A DNA stretch of 64,000 nucleotides from a virus. Shown in pieces: positions 44,901 to 55,298 of this stretch. The stretch spans positions 47,925 through 111,924 of the IMG/VR virus record IMGVR_UViG_3300046820_000975; one strand, written 5' to 3'. The notes beneath the pieces are model-generated. The model saw only the letters and a list, made by a program, of their open reading frames with translations. It did not search any database and had not been told where the DNA came from. Numbering within the stretch: position 1 is the first letter of the stretch; every line of letters begins with the position of its first letter. A program made the translations under genes and the position numbers.

Positions 44901-47900
44901 TACAAAGTGCTGTGTCATTGATTAAATCAATCTTGCCACAGTTTGATATTAACCTAGAAGATATGTCAGATGTAGTTGATTTAACTGCAATTGATGGTAA
45001 TGTCTTAGGTATGTATAAAGACAAAGTTCTTTATTTAAATGAGAAATTGAAAGTTGCTGGTGTACTTTACCACGAAGCTTTCCATGGTGTATTTAGACAT
45101 TTAATGAAGTATGAAAACCGTCGCGCTTTATTAGATGCTGTTATTGGTAATGCACGTAACAAGAGTAAGTTTACAGAAAAAGCGTTACTTGAATTTGGAC
45201 GCAAACGTAACTTACAATTAAGTTTAAGTGAGTTAAGAGATTTAGCTGCAGAAGAAATCTTAGCTGATGGGTTCAAAGAATATTTAACTAAGAAAACATC
45301 TACAACAAAAAAGAGTTTATTGACTAAGTTCTTTGAACTTCTTAAGAAGGTTTTAAATATGTTTAGTTCATCTAGAAAATTGATTGAACAAACATACGAA
45401 GATATTGCTACTGGTCATTACAAGCATGTTGCTATTCAATCAGGTATGTATGATGGAAAAGCTGCTTATGAATTAGTAGAAGGTATAAATGAGTTATCAT
45501 TAGATAACCCTGCTAATCCTGAAGATGTTTCTTACAAATCTAAAAGTTTAACTGTTGACCAACAAAATCAAATGATTTATATGGTCACAAGACATATACT
45601 TAATGACAGTCGTTCTGTATCATTTGATGAAAAGTTTGATGCAGCAACTAAGTATATACGTGAAGAAGTTTACAATGTTGATGCTATTGCTAGTAAATGG
45701 CCAGGGATGGATGTTACTGCATTTAAAGCTAAATATGGTAACTTATATTCTCAATACCAGTTCATGTTAGGTGGACGTATGTTTGGTATGAATATCAATG
45801 ATATTAACTCAACAGGTCTAGAAGAGAATAACAATATCGTTTTAGAAAACACAATTACAAATAGTGAAGGTGAGTCCATTGATAACACAATGGGTCAGTT
45901 CTCTTACAATCAAGTTAAACAGATGGTAAGTGAACATATGAAGAACCTTAACAATGATGTTCTAGAAGATGAAAGTGCCAGTGTGTCAACTGTGATGGGT
46001 GAAATGAATGGTGACAATTCAGAATTAACTGGTGATGAAAATGCATCAGATACAAATGACGAAGTTTCATCTGATCAATATGATAAGAATTTCTATGAGA
46101 TAAACATCTTAGATTCTGCACCTACACAATTCCGCAAGTTTTTGTCAATGATTCAACGTGATGTATTTGATCCTGAGTTAGGATGTACAGTACCTCACAT
46201 GATTGATGCAAACTACATGATGCCTATGTTGCTTACGTTGTCTTCTGACAATGTTCCAGCAGACATCGTAGACAACTTATACGTGCGTGCAGAACAAATG
46301 CGCGACAATGGATACATTACTCATGCTGATGATGTCACTGCTGTTTATAATGCAATTAAAGAATTGCCACAGGGATCACACATGCGTAACATGATTATTG
46401 ATACTCTACATGCTACTCAGATCGGGTATTTGATGTTCAATGTAACATCACCTACTGTATATAAGACAACAGCTGAGGAAGAGTCAAACATGTTAAAAGA
46501 CAATAAACTTAAGGTTACTTTACAAGATCGTATGACTGCTAACACAGCGCGTGAGTATAAGAATGGCCTTGTGTCTTCTATGATTCTTGAGTACAAGAAA
46601 AATAACAATCCTAAAAATCGTGCTGCATATGATGAGAAGATGAAGGATTTAAGATACTTGTTAAGTGATATAACTAATACAAAAAACATTCTTGGTGAAA
46701 GTAATCCATCTGCACGTCTAGATGAGTTTACTAACGAGTTGCATAAAGGTTTAGTTAGCATTGGGTTAAGTATTCCAAAATCAATGTTGAAACTATCAAT
46801 CATTGGTATTGAAATGCAAAACAATAATCGCAAGGATATACTAAGCAGATTAAGTGAAAAGCAATTAACTGAATATAATCTTGATAGTAATTACATTCAA
46901 GAAAACTTACACTTGGAAAAATCATTCTTTGTAAGTCTTTCCTCTATTATTCAAGGTGTACTTGATACGCATGAGTCATTAGAAAAGTTATTGGATGACA
47001 AGTCATCAGCTCAATACATAATCACTTTTAATAACATTTTAAGACGTAGTTCTACTTACATGTCTAAGTATGATCCAACTGCGCCAAATACAATCATCAA
47101 AAACGCAAGTGGTAAAAACATCTATTCTTTTGTAAAGTATACTCCATTAATGACTATTGCACAAAGTGTACGTCGCAATGGTTTAAAAGCTACTTTGGAA
47201 AACGATCCATACTTTAAACGTTTCTTGAAAGACTTCATTGGAAACAATCCTATGTTGGGTGGAGTTATGACTGGAGCTACTGATGAGCAAACTAAAAAAG
47301 TAGAATTGTTTTTAAAGAACATGCAAACAGTATTGTTTGGTGGTGTTCAACAAGGCAATAATAAAATTGTAAAAGAAGGTCAAACATTTAAAGACATTGA
47401 AACTGGTTCATTAGCAATCTTGAACATTATGAGTTTCATGGATCGTCAGCGTGAATTTTCTACTGATATATCAGGAGGTACTACAGAGATTCAAACGTTC
47501 ATGCGTAGCTATGGTCAGTTAGAAGCTTCACAAACAAACTTTATGGTTACTGGTTTATATGATCAGTATGTAAACGATAAAGGTGTAGTTGATAAATCTA
47601 AAATTAGTAACGCTTTACTTGGAGTTATTAAACAAGAGTATGAGCGTATTAGAAAAGAGTATGCTAACCGTGAAGAAAACAAAAGAACTCATGGTACAAC
47701 TGATCTTGCAACTGGTGAAGTAGTAAACAATGTTATTAATAACTACAATGGTAAATTAGGTGAAGATCGCGTATCAATTGATACTGATTCTAATAGTTTA
47801 CGCGCATACACTTTTGGTAAGTTAGCTGATTTCTTTAATGATAAAGATGACGTAAAACAATCATTGATTCAAAGTGCAAAAGAAAACAAAGAGTTTTCTG

Positions 47901-50900
47901 AGAATGATTTAAAATCAATTCAAGAAGCACTTGGAACATATGCTGAAAACATGTTTAAAAAGCATGTTGACAATTTAGTACGCAAAGGTGTAGTTAAAGT
48001 TAATACCTACAGACAAGCAAAAACATTTGGTGTATCTGGTAAAGCTGAAACATTTTTTACTCAAGGTGCTGGTGGTAAAGTAAAAACTACTGAAGTATTT
48101 GAAATACCATTATTACCTGATACAATTAAGTTAGGATATACAGATAAAACATCTGTTGTTAATCAATACGGTTCTCCTGAAAATGCTACCAAGTTAGTTA
48201 ATGATGATGGTGATACAATTGGTTCTGCAATTATGCCTAACATGAAAGGTTTACTGCAAGATGCGTTCTATAATACCTGGATTAACTCATTGGTATTCAA
48301 TGATATCTTTGATGGTGATGCTGCAATGAATATCAAAAATGCAGTTGACATGGTAAAACGTAATAAGAAATGGTTAGCTTCTGGAAGTAATATGAAAGAA
48401 GGTTACCACACTGTTGCGTACCTTGATACCATTTTAGGATTCATTCACCCAGTACACAGTACACATGGACCATATCGTTCAGAACAAGAGATCATTGCTG
48501 ATCCTAAGTTGACTGAAGAAATGCGTGCTGAAATTTTAGAAGATTTTAAAAAAGCAGTAAGTGGTCTTAAAGTAAAAGATCCAATCACAGGTAAAGTAAC
48601 ATTTGACTGGGGTAATACCATGCAAAAAATGTTTGATGGTCAATCAGTTAGTTTATTGATGCATCAAATGGATATGTTTGATACATTAGGACGTATGTCT
48701 GAAGATGCAAAACAAATCTTAATTGCAAAACATTATCGTCCATTAACTGAAGGTGAAGAAAGAACATTGGAAGCAATGAAGATTGTTCTTAATCCTAAGA
48801 AAACAGTTACTGCAGCTCGTACAAGTTACCATAAGTTGAGTGAAAACTTAATTGATCGTAATGATGTCAGTGTTATTAAACCTTCAAAGATGATTGATGA
48901 AATAGGTAATCCTGTTTCAATGAGTACAATCTATGAGGAGTTAGGTAAATTGTGGAACTTAGTATATGATAATCGTAAGTACTATCAAGAAGCATTGATT
49001 GCAGGTAATCAAGAAGATGCTAAACAGCACATGAGTGACATACAAAATATTATGACACTTATTCATGATTACTATGAACCAATCAAACATCGCCAGGAAT
49101 TACATGATATGTTAAATTCTATGGAGTATCACCAGATTGATCAGATCATGGATACTGAAGCTTCTAAGTGTGCTACTAAACTTCCATTAAACCACAGTGC
49201 TGCTCAACGTGATTCTAAAGGTTATATCAATCTTCCAGTATCAAGTGTTAAAGTAGAAAACAACTTTAAATACTTACAGGTAGAAACATCTGGTGTTCAC
49301 GATACAGCTAAATACTCAGTTCAATCTAAAGTATTAATTCCTGCTGATATCCAGTCATTGGCTGAAATTATCAGTAACAATATGATAAATGAAACTGGTG
49401 AACGTTTAAGCAAAGAAGATGAAGAAAAAATTAATGCTATTAGTGAAAAGTTATTAGGTGATTATGAATCATCTATGTACGAGGTAATGAATGCAAGATT
49501 TGAGTATTTGAAAAACATCATGCGTGGTGTTGTTAATCCTGAAACTGGTGAGTTAGAAGACAAAGGATTTAACACTGGTAAGATCTTTAATCTTATTAGA
49601 GAAAGTATGTTGAGTCAACGTGCCCCATCTAACGTTGTTAAATTATTTGAAGTTAATCCAGATGGGACAACTAAGTACAATCCAAACTTACCAGAAATTC
49701 GCAAGGCTTTACAGTATTATTTCTTCTCACAATATTCAAAACATGTAACTGATGAAAAAGGAGCTGGTGGTAAATCAATCCACGTAAGTTCTGTTGGTTA
49801 CAATGTACTTGAACAAAACGGTAATGTAATTACTACAGAAGAATACAAAAAGAATCCTGCTGCATATCAAGATGCATTGGTACGCCAGTTAGGTGTATCA
49901 GTTGAAGAAGAAATGGTTGATGGACAAATGATAAAACACTACTATGTTGAGTGTATCATTCCTATGCCACGTTTTGCAAGTGAGCAACATAAAGAAGTAT
50001 TTAAAGAACATTTGATGAAGATGTTTGGAACGCGTATTCCTACAGAGGATAAACGTTCAATGGTATCTTTAAAAGTTGTTGACTTTGTTGATAGTACAAA
50101 TGCAAACGCTATTATTGTACCTCAATTTGTACACTTACTCGCAGGTTCTGACTTTGACGTAGATGCTTTATATCAAAGAATGAAAGCAGTTTATGCAGAT
50201 GCTGCAGGAACTTATCATGCTTATGGTAACTATAACTATTACAGATCAAATCAAGAAGGTCAATTTGTAGAATTTATAAACAGTATTGCTAGCAGATCTG
50301 AATTCTCAGGATTAATATCTGCAGAAATGGATAAGTTGCGTGAACAAGACAGCATACTTCCAACTGAAGACGTTAGTAAATTACTTGAGTATATTGGATT
50401 CTTTGATCACGCTGATCATCATCATCGTGACATGAGCCTTACTGAATTGAAACAACGTCATGAGCTTGTGAAAGACATGTTGAAGGATCTTAAAGAATCT
50501 GCTAAAGAATACAATAAAGATGCTTCAGAATACTTAGACGCAATTCTTCGTGGTGAGATTGATTTAGGACCAGCTGGTGCAGGGTTACTTGAAAAATTAC
50601 AAAGCGCGCATGAAGTAAGCAAAGACATTGACCAAGCTTTAAGAGAGCGTAACGAAATCAGTACTGATAAACGTATTGCTTATGCTGCGTTAAAGTTACA
50701 AGCAACAGTAAATGTACTAAGCAAATATGGTATTCCTACAAGTCTTGAAAGTTTTAATGAAGATGGAAAGTGGGGAGGCATGGTTGCAGAAAAATTCCAA
50801 AATAAAAACTTGGATGCTACATTAAACATTCTTTCTAATGAATTAGTGTTTGATAACTTATATATCAATGAGCGTTCTAGTGTTGAACGTTTTGAAGATA

Positions 50901-53900
50901 TCATGGAAGCATTTGGTATCAATATGGAAGATGTTGCTACAAATATGAACCATTACACATTGGACTTTGCATTATATGCAAAAGAGATCAATGAAATGAA
51001 CAAAGATGGTATTGGTATCACAGCAAACCTAAACAAATTCTTAGCATTATGTAGCTGGTTTAATTTAGAATTATCAAATCCAATTTGGAGTTTTAATTCT
51101 ACAAATACTGCAGGTGAATTTGAAAGTCAATTAAAAAATAAGTTTGGTGCAATCAATGAAGAAAAGGTACGTACCATTGCATTGATTGGTAACATCTTAG
51201 GTATGTTTGCAGATGGTGCTAAAAAACCTATTCCTGCAGCATTACAAATGAACGAGATAAATGCTAATACAATCTTATCTATGGTTGGTATTGGTTTATC
51301 TCCTGAGTTTGCAATAGCATTTAACTTTATACCTGAAGTTAGAAAAGCAGTTGATACTGTTAAATACAGTCAGAAAGCATTACAAGAAAATGTATCTGCA
51401 AATACTGTTTATTTAAACAATGCTTTAAAAGAACAGTTGCTAGATTTATATGGAAGACAAGATTTCTCTGGTAAAACTGTATTGCAAAGTTTACAACAAA
51501 AAGGTGTATTTACTGCTGATAATCCTAGTAGTTACAGAGTGAATCCTATTAATAAATCAAATATTGTTATTGATTTTGCAGCAAGACAATTTGCAAATGA
51601 AACTGGAGGATTAGATGCAATGATGTCTAATACATTACCACTTAGCCAAATTGGATTTAATGTTAAAACAAAAACAAGTGAATTAACTGAAGATGAACAA
51701 AAAGCAATATTGCTAACTTACTACTATGATCAAGTTTCACAATCATGGGATTTATTAAGAAGTGGTAGTATCACTAATTTGTTTAAACGTTTGAATCCTG
51801 ATTTTAATGCATTTGATAAATTAAAACAAAACGTTGATGGATTACTTTCTGGTGATCAAACAATATTTACACCAGATTCATTAAATCGTTTAAAACTTGG
51901 ATACCAAGTTTGGAATGTTTTACATTCTACATTAAATGATTTAGATAATCAAGCTTCTAAATTATTCTTAGAACGCAGTGATGTAATGCGCCCACTAATG
52001 AATTCTTTCAAGGGTATGTTCATGCGTCCTGAAACAATGGCTGACGTTTTAGTTGGAACAATTGGTATTCAACACGTTGTAAATACATTACCTGGTTCTA
52101 TTAAGAGTCCTAATCCAGAAATTCAAGCAATGCTTGATGATTTAGATAGTACTATCAAAAATTCTTTCACTACTGAATACTGGTTTACACATAACCTTGG
52201 TGATGACTTAAGCAAACTTCAACAGAAATATCCTGGTAATAAGTTCTTAGAAATCTTACGTGAAGATCGTGGCTCTGATGTTATTAAAGGTGTAACTGTT
52301 ACAGGAATGGAAGTAGATGTACCAATGCGTTTTATCAGAACAATTGGTGGTTATGAATCTAGTGACCAACGCGTCAAAGATATTCATGATGATGCTGCTG
52401 CATTAATGCAAAACACTGATTCACGTTTGTTTATGAGAAAGTTATATTTCCATGAGCTAGCGCGTACTGGTGCAGGTTATGCTAAGAACTCATTCATGCA
52501 ATTCTTACCTACAGAATTAAAGAAACCTTTATCAGATAGCATTGGTGAATTTGTAAGAATCTTTACTGAAAATAGTAATGATAGAGAAGGATTGTTAGAA
52601 AACTTAAAATCTTATTTAGGACCTGAAGCTACAAACGAACAAGTATATGATATGTTTAAAAACATAGCATTACAAATGGCGTATGCTGCATCAAGAGAAG
52701 TAGGTAATACAAAGATCAAAGGTGTATCTCCTATTTCTTACTTTATTGATAAATCAGGTATTGAAGGTTCTTACACTAGTGGTCTTTTAAGAAACATGGA
52801 GATTGTTAAGAATTCTAAAGGTAACACTGATCTTATGGCAATGAAAGAAAGTGCCATTAAGTTAGTTGCAAAAACTTTTGGGATTGATCCTTCAAAAGCT
52901 GCTAGTGCAAAAGCATTTACTCCTAATGTTAAAACTTTAGGTGATTCATTCGTACTAAACATGGATGCATATCAAGATGTTTATAATGCAACTGAGAAAG
53001 CACAATTATCTATTGGTTACAAATTAGGTTTACGTTACAAGAGTGGTACATATACATTCCCATTAATCATTCGTGTTGAAGGTGGTACGTATATTTTATC
53101 AGGAACTGATAAAGCATCAAGCTCAGATTTAGGCAAAAACATTTTTAATGCTATCACATATACAGAAGCTGACTATACAAAGATGCTAATGGAAGGTGAA
53201 GATATTCAGTTAGGAATTCCTTTAAGTGGTTCTAAAGCTAAATATGAATTAATACCAACTGAGTATGTCAATTCAAATCTTAATCCTGTAGGTTTCAGTA
53301 AAGAACAAGCTGATGTTTACAAAAACCTAATGCAAAGAAAAACAAAGATTGAATTATCTAAAAACAAAGCATTAATTGCTACAGGTGAAAAGCGTATTGC
53401 TGATGAAGATATTGCTACATTCAATGCATTGGTTAAAACTTTAAAACGTTTACCACAAGAGTTCTCTACACGTGAGTCACGTTTTACAGAGTTCTATAAT
53501 CCAACAACTGGTTACAGAGAGAAGGCACCTCAATCTTCTATTTGGTTTAAGAATGAAAATGATTTATATGACTTGGTAGATAAAGAAGAAGGTGAAGTTT
53601 ATATTAGCAACGTTAACTTGTCTACTGGACGCCAATACAAAATAGCAACTCCAGAAGAAATAGCTGCTGCTAAAATGAATGTAGCTTCTGAAACTACACC
53701 AGCAACTATAGAAATCTTTGATGGTATCACAGCTTCTAAAATGGCTGCTAAAGAAGGTAAAGGTATTTATGCTATGACTGTTAACCCAGGTGAAAAGATT
53801 CCAGGCCTTACTGAGAAAACTCACTTTGGAAATCCTTGGAGTGTTGGTAACAAGAACAAAGAATTCAGTACTGATACTAATGAGGAAGCAGTAGCTAACT

Positions 53901-55297
53901 ACAGATCTTGGTTGAAAGGTGAAGAGTTTACTGAAGTTGAACCTGAACGTAGAAACTGGATTGTTGGTATTATTAACTCTGGTAGATTAGACAACAAGAA
54001 GTTCATATACTTTAAATCTGGAATCTACTCTCATGCTGATGCATTGGTGGAAATGATTAATACCAGAGATAAAGAAGCTGTTCAACCAACAGCACCTTCT
54101 GGAAATAAAGTTGATGTTACTAAAGTAGCACCAACGTTAGATTTATTCATGGTAACAAAAACATTACCAGGAGGAGTTACTTTAAAATATTACACTAAAG
54201 ATTCTCAGACTGCTGCAAAGTTTGGCGATGAAGCTGTCAAAGTTAAATTCAATACTGCAAATGTATTAGATCGTAAGTCTGACTTGTTTAAGCAATTAGT
54301 TACTGAATACAACAATGCAACTGGAGCAAAAGTTGATATCAGTCCTGGTAAGTTAGAACAACAATATGGTTTGTTTGAATATTTGAAAGGACGTGGATTT
54401 ACTTCTATTACTGCAGGTAGTGCAATTGTAGAATTTGGCGCATCTTCTGTTAAGAAGATTGAAACTGAAGTAAAAGCAAATCCAGATGAATATACTAATC
54501 ATTCTGGAGGAGCAGTTGGTGCTGATAGCAAGTTTGATGAAATCGGTAAAGAGTTTGGTCAATTAAATCATCAACATTACTATTATGGTTCTAAAACACC
54601 ATTAGGTAATGTATTATTGACAGATTCACAATTGCAAGAAGGTATTGAGGAAATGAAAAAAGCTGCTAAAATTCTTAATAGATTTCCAGCTAAAAAAGAT
54701 ACTATAAACCTTTTAGCAAGAAACTGGTTCCAAGTTAAAAACAGTACTCAAATTATTGCAATAGCTCCTATCGATTCATCTATGAAATTTGTTGAAGGTG
54801 GAACAGGTTGGGCAGTTGCAATGGGTCAAGCTAATAATAAAGAGATTAATGTTTTTAATCTTAAAGATAATAACTGGTATAAATGGAACGGTACAACTTT
54901 TGTCAAATCATCAGTTCCAGTTTTAGCTAAAAATTTTGCTGGCATTGGTAGTAGACAAAATTATGGAGTAATGACACCTCAGTCTATTCAAGCTATCAGA
55001 GATGTTTATGAAAATACATTTGGTACATCTGCTAAATCATCCACTGAATCTACAACTGAAGCACCAGATAGTACAGATGCACTAGCTGCTATGATGAAAA
55101 ACATGGAGAAGATAATGACAGATAACCTTGATTTGTCAGATCCTAAAACTGTAGATTATTTGTATAACCTATCTAGTAAAACTAGAACTAAAGAGAATTT
55201 CCAAATGGAAGCTCAAAAATTAGTTGTAAATTTACGTAGTAATAATGCAAACATTTCTAACGAAGAAATTCTAGATAATATAAAAAATTGTTTCTAA
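41969..55297 (+). CDS. Virion RNA polymerase polyprotein with zincin and C-terminal DUF4326/SLOG cluster
   Basis: At 4442 residues this is the largest gene here. The polymerase core is marked by RIPTEDKRS (about residues 2689-2697) followed by SDFDVDALY, whose Asp2728, Asp2730 and Asp2732 fit the metal-binding DxDxD loop of crAss-like virion RNA polymerases (two-barrel type, as in phi14:2 gp66). That enzyme is injected to transcribe early genes. Upstream is a zincin: HEAFH (His1035-His1039) with EEILADGF (Glu1095/Glu1096). The C-terminal 520 residues carry a DUF4326-like domain (HFGNPWS, His3952), an ADP-ribosyltransferase-like segment (KYYTKDSQTAAKFG, about 4072) and a SLOG domain (SGGAVGAD 4179-4186, GGTGWAV 4277, AGIGSR 4324). 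It is about twice the length of phi14:2 gp66, so it may be cleaved. Confidence 0.8.
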   Translation: MSCETQISKYTHIVQALLTQNFNVYKSFDNAVKFILSSDLTPEVKKLTIHNFAYIYEQLDNIVKASPEVKTSYLDIENTDKVKEAVHLLNDTDLYIKAMEGIFKIKATSPVTVEDIQKGIDDLTTLKSINRATDLAGPEGILAKIKSYVENTAFEDLGMRNSFVQSSIDALISAINYFTESPVYNNGLITYVRSELSKLSKTSEYVPISAIKDLAEVSLNNMIVTLTNKEMLEGYQQDDKVFVFLPDGTVEEMDKRYIKSIKPALPTYSNDIGNGLSYFTNEQLDSSLEMRPSANGYAERNAFKSRLESMANPQGQVSIHAVRLGAADRRVERMQQLSKSDPNYVQLANRTHETYETESQISKLKSGPNEVILSVARPTSEDQDIAITGVLSETGDIFNIYSTDNYTFVYSNNKTVKVDFTNPDHRALVKQLAVRLVDNKKIELTDADLAKLADAQSKYNAFKKDVIETHGETLKLNPSVDISDIFYKHYSILPSSRTTKKQPTLAEQMEADDRYSRSLEIFKRNADGTYTPTGSKKIPFVYTKWNNNSASPFMLNSMLASDEVIFYAGSYYSHDEYARDVLKLNARELDKLAQATKGTENSTALVIKFDAKGKMTVDNLMRIKPMAEAEHFALFMINFGEAVTKSNPKERAEAVKDLNFNKYTFKSRSLSTVLGGGTLYFNITTEGSGFTPSISLKYTGSNPDMLNINDSRNSFSVPLPLGLISKMHDTFMGKNSDLLKQVQNENETLKVYDLSTKEGLESFYMALPVLASNNTLGAKGRSLMTKIAEANTVFAKGVATNYFNELRKRAEAEKAASTEEDTSGEKIVGNVLAVMQKMMSGLQVEAMLAESDGNGNFHPQVEFTNANSSSYKSAFMTGGNNFRLVSAPTVTQPVIVSKGSVLPYSGKPVVEPAPVNVTRSEKPTATQEVPTTQIKTEEAKTEPKAPVKVGNKTFTNKNNPFSLASTKEGVSASSEAEIQSAVSLIKSILPQFDINLEDMSDVVDLTAIDGNVLGMYKDKVLYLNEKLKVAGVLYHEAFHGVFRHLMKYENRRALLDAVIGNARNKSKFTEKALLEFGRKRNLQLSLSELRDLAAEEILADGFKEYLTKKTSTTKKSLLTKFFELLKKVLNMFSSSRKLIEQTYEDIATGHYKHVAIQSGMYDGKAAYELVEGINELSLDNPANPEDVSYKSKSLTVDQQNQMIYMVTRHILNDSRSVSFDEKFDAATKYIREEVYNVDAIASKWPGMDVTAFKAKYGNLYSQYQFMLGGRMFGMNINDINSTGLEENNNIVLENTITNSEGESIDNTMGQFSYNQVKQMVSEHMKNLNNDVLEDESASVSTVMGEMNGDNSELTGDENASDTNDEVSSDQYDKNFYEINILDSAPTQFRKFLSMIQRDVFDPELGCTVPHMIDANYMMPMLLTLSSDNVPADIVDNLYVRAEQMRDNGYITHADDVTAVYNAIKELPQGSHMRNMIIDTLHATQIGYLMFNVTSPTVYKTTAEEESNMLKDNKLKVTLQDRMTANTAREYKNGLVSSMILEYKKNNNPKNRAAYDEKMKDLRYLLSDITNTKNILGESNPSARLDEFTNELHKGLVSIGLSIPKSMLKLSIIGIEMQNNNRKDILSRLSEKQLTEYNLDSNYIQENLHLEKSFFVSLSSIIQGVLDTHESLEKLLDDKSSAQYIITFNNILRRSSTYMSKYDPTAPNTIIKNASGKNIYSFVKYTPLMTIAQSVRRNGLKATLENDPYFKRFLKDFIGNNPMLGGVMTGATDEQTKKVELFLKNMQTVLFGGVQQGNNKIVKEGQTFKDIETGSLAILNIMSFMDRQREFSTDISGGTTEIQTFMRSYGQLEASQTNFMVTGLYDQYVNDKGVVDKSKISNALLGVIKQEYERIRKEYANREENKRTHGTTDLATGEVVNNVINNYNGKLGEDRVSIDTDSNSLRAYTFGKLADFFNDKDDVKQSLIQSAKENKEFSENDLKSIQEALGTYAENMFKKHVDNLVRKGVVKVNTYRQAKTFGVSGKAETFFTQGAGGKVKTTEVFEIPLLPDTIKLGYTDKTSVVNQYGSPENATKLVNDDGDTIGSAIMPNMKGLLQDAFYNTWINSLVFNDIFDGDAAMNIKNAVDMVKRNKKWLASGSNMKEGYHTVAYLDTILGFIHPVHSTHGPYRSEQEIIADPKLTEEMRAEILEDFKKAVSGLKVKDPITGKVTFDWGNTMQKMFDGQSVSLLMHQMDMFDTLGRMSEDAKQILIAKHYRPLTEGEERTLEAMKIVLNPKKTVTAARTSYHKLSENLIDRNDVSVIKPSKMIDEIGNPVSMSTIYEELGKLWNLVYDNRKYYQEALIAGNQEDAKQHMSDIQNIMTLIHDYYEPIKHRQELHDMLNSMEYHQIDQIMDTEASKCATKLPLNHSAAQRDSKGYINLPVSSVKVENNFKYLQVETSGVHDTAKYSVQSKVLIPADIQSLAEIISNNMINETGERLSKEDEEKINAISEKLLGDYESSMYEVMNARFEYLKNIMRGVVNPETGELEDKGFNTGKIFNLIRESMLSQRAPSNVVKLFEVNPDGTTKYNPNLPEIRKALQYYFFSQYSKHVTDEKGAGGKSIHVSSVGYNVLEQNGNVITTEEYKKNPAAYQDALVRQLGVSVEEEMVDGQMIKHYYVECIIPMPRFASEQHKEVFKEHLMKMFGTRIPTEDKRSMVSLKVVDFVDSTNANAIIVPQFVHLLAGSDFDVDALYQRMKAVYADAAGTYHAYGNYNYYRSNQEGQFVEFINSIASRSEFSGLISAEMDKLREQDSILPTEDVSKLLEYIGFFDHADHHHRDMSLTELKQRHELVKDMLKDLKESAKEYNKDASEYLDAILRGEIDLGPAGAGLLEKLQSAHEVSKDIDQALRERNEISTDKRIAYAALKLQATVNVLSKYGIPTSLESFNEDGKWGGMVAEKFQNKNLDATLNILSNELVFDNLYINERSSVERFEDIMEAFGINMEDVATNMNHYTLDFALYAKEINEMNKDGIGITANLNKFLALCSWFNLELSNPIWSFNSTNTAGEFESQLKNKFGAINEEKVRTIALIGNILGMFADGAKKPIPAALQMNEINANTILSMVGIGLSPEFAIAFNFIPEVRKAVDTVKYSQKALQENVSANTVYLNNALKEQLLDLYGRQDFSGKTVLQSLQQKGVFTADNPSSYRVNPINKSNIVIDFAARQFANETGGLDAMMSNTLPLSQIGFNVKTKTSELTEDEQKAILLTYYYDQVSQSWDLLRSGSITNLFKRLNPDFNAFDKLKQNVDGLLSGDQTIFTPDSLNRLKLGYQVWNVLHSTLNDLDNQASKLFLERSDVMRPLMNSFKGMFMRPETMADVLVGTIGIQHVVNTLPGSIKSPNPEIQAMLDDLDSTIKNSFTTEYWFTHNLGDDLSKLQQKYPGNKFLEILREDRGSDVIKGVTVTGMEVDVPMRFIRTIGGYESSDQRVKDIHDDAAALMQNTDSRLFMRKLYFHELARTGAGYAKNSFMQFLPTELKKPLSDSIGEFVRIFTENSNDREGLLENLKSYLGPEATNEQVYDMFKNIALQMAYAASREVGNTKIKGVSPISYFIDKSGIEGSYTSGLLRNMEIVKNSKGNTDLMAMKESAIKLVAKTFGIDPSKAASAKAFTPNVKTLGDSFVLNMDAYQDVYNATEKAQLSIGYKLGLRYKSGTYTFPLIIRVEGGTYILSGTDKASSSDLGKNIFNAITYTEADYTKMLMEGEDIQLGIPLSGSKAKYELIPTEYVNSNLNPVGFSKEQADVYKNLMQRKTKIELSKNKALIATGEKRIADEDIATFNALVKTLKRLPQEFSTRESRFTEFYNPTTGYREKAPQSSIWFKNENDLYDLVDKEEGEVYISNVNLSTGRQYKIATPEEIAAAKMNVASETTPATIEIFDGITASKMAAKEGKGIYAMTVNPGEKIPGLTEKTHFGNPWSVGNKNKEFSTDTNEEAVANYRSWLKGEEFTEVEPERRNWIVGIINSGRLDNKKFIYFKSGIYSHADALVEMINTRDKEAVQPTAPSGNKVDVTKVAPTLDLFMVTKTLPGGVTLKYYTKDSQTAAKFGDEAVKVKFNTANVLDRKSDLFKQLVTEYNNATGAKVDISPGKLEQQYGLFEYLKGRGFTSITAGSAIVEFGASSVKKIETEVKANPDEYTNHSGGAVGADSKFDEIGKEFGQLNHQHYYYGSKTPLGNVLLTDSQLQEGIEEMKKAAKILNRFPAKKDTINLLARNWFQVKNSTQIIAIAPIDSSMKFVEGGTGWAVAMGQANNKEINVFNLKDNNWYKWNGTTFVKSSVPVLAKNFAGIGSRQNYGVMTPQSIQAIRDVYENTFGTSAKSSTESTTEAPDSTDALAAMMKNMEKIMTDNLDLSDPKTVDYLYNLSSKTRTKENFQMEAQKLVVNLRSNNANISNEEILDNIKNCF

Positions 55298-55298
55298 C

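Noticed and set aside
41969-55297. The 4442-codon frame as an assembly fusion of two or more genes
   Set aside because: No in-frame start or ribosome-site signature at plausible borders, uniform composition, and giant fused polymerase proteins are normal in crAss-like phages. A lost stop cannot be excluded without reads.
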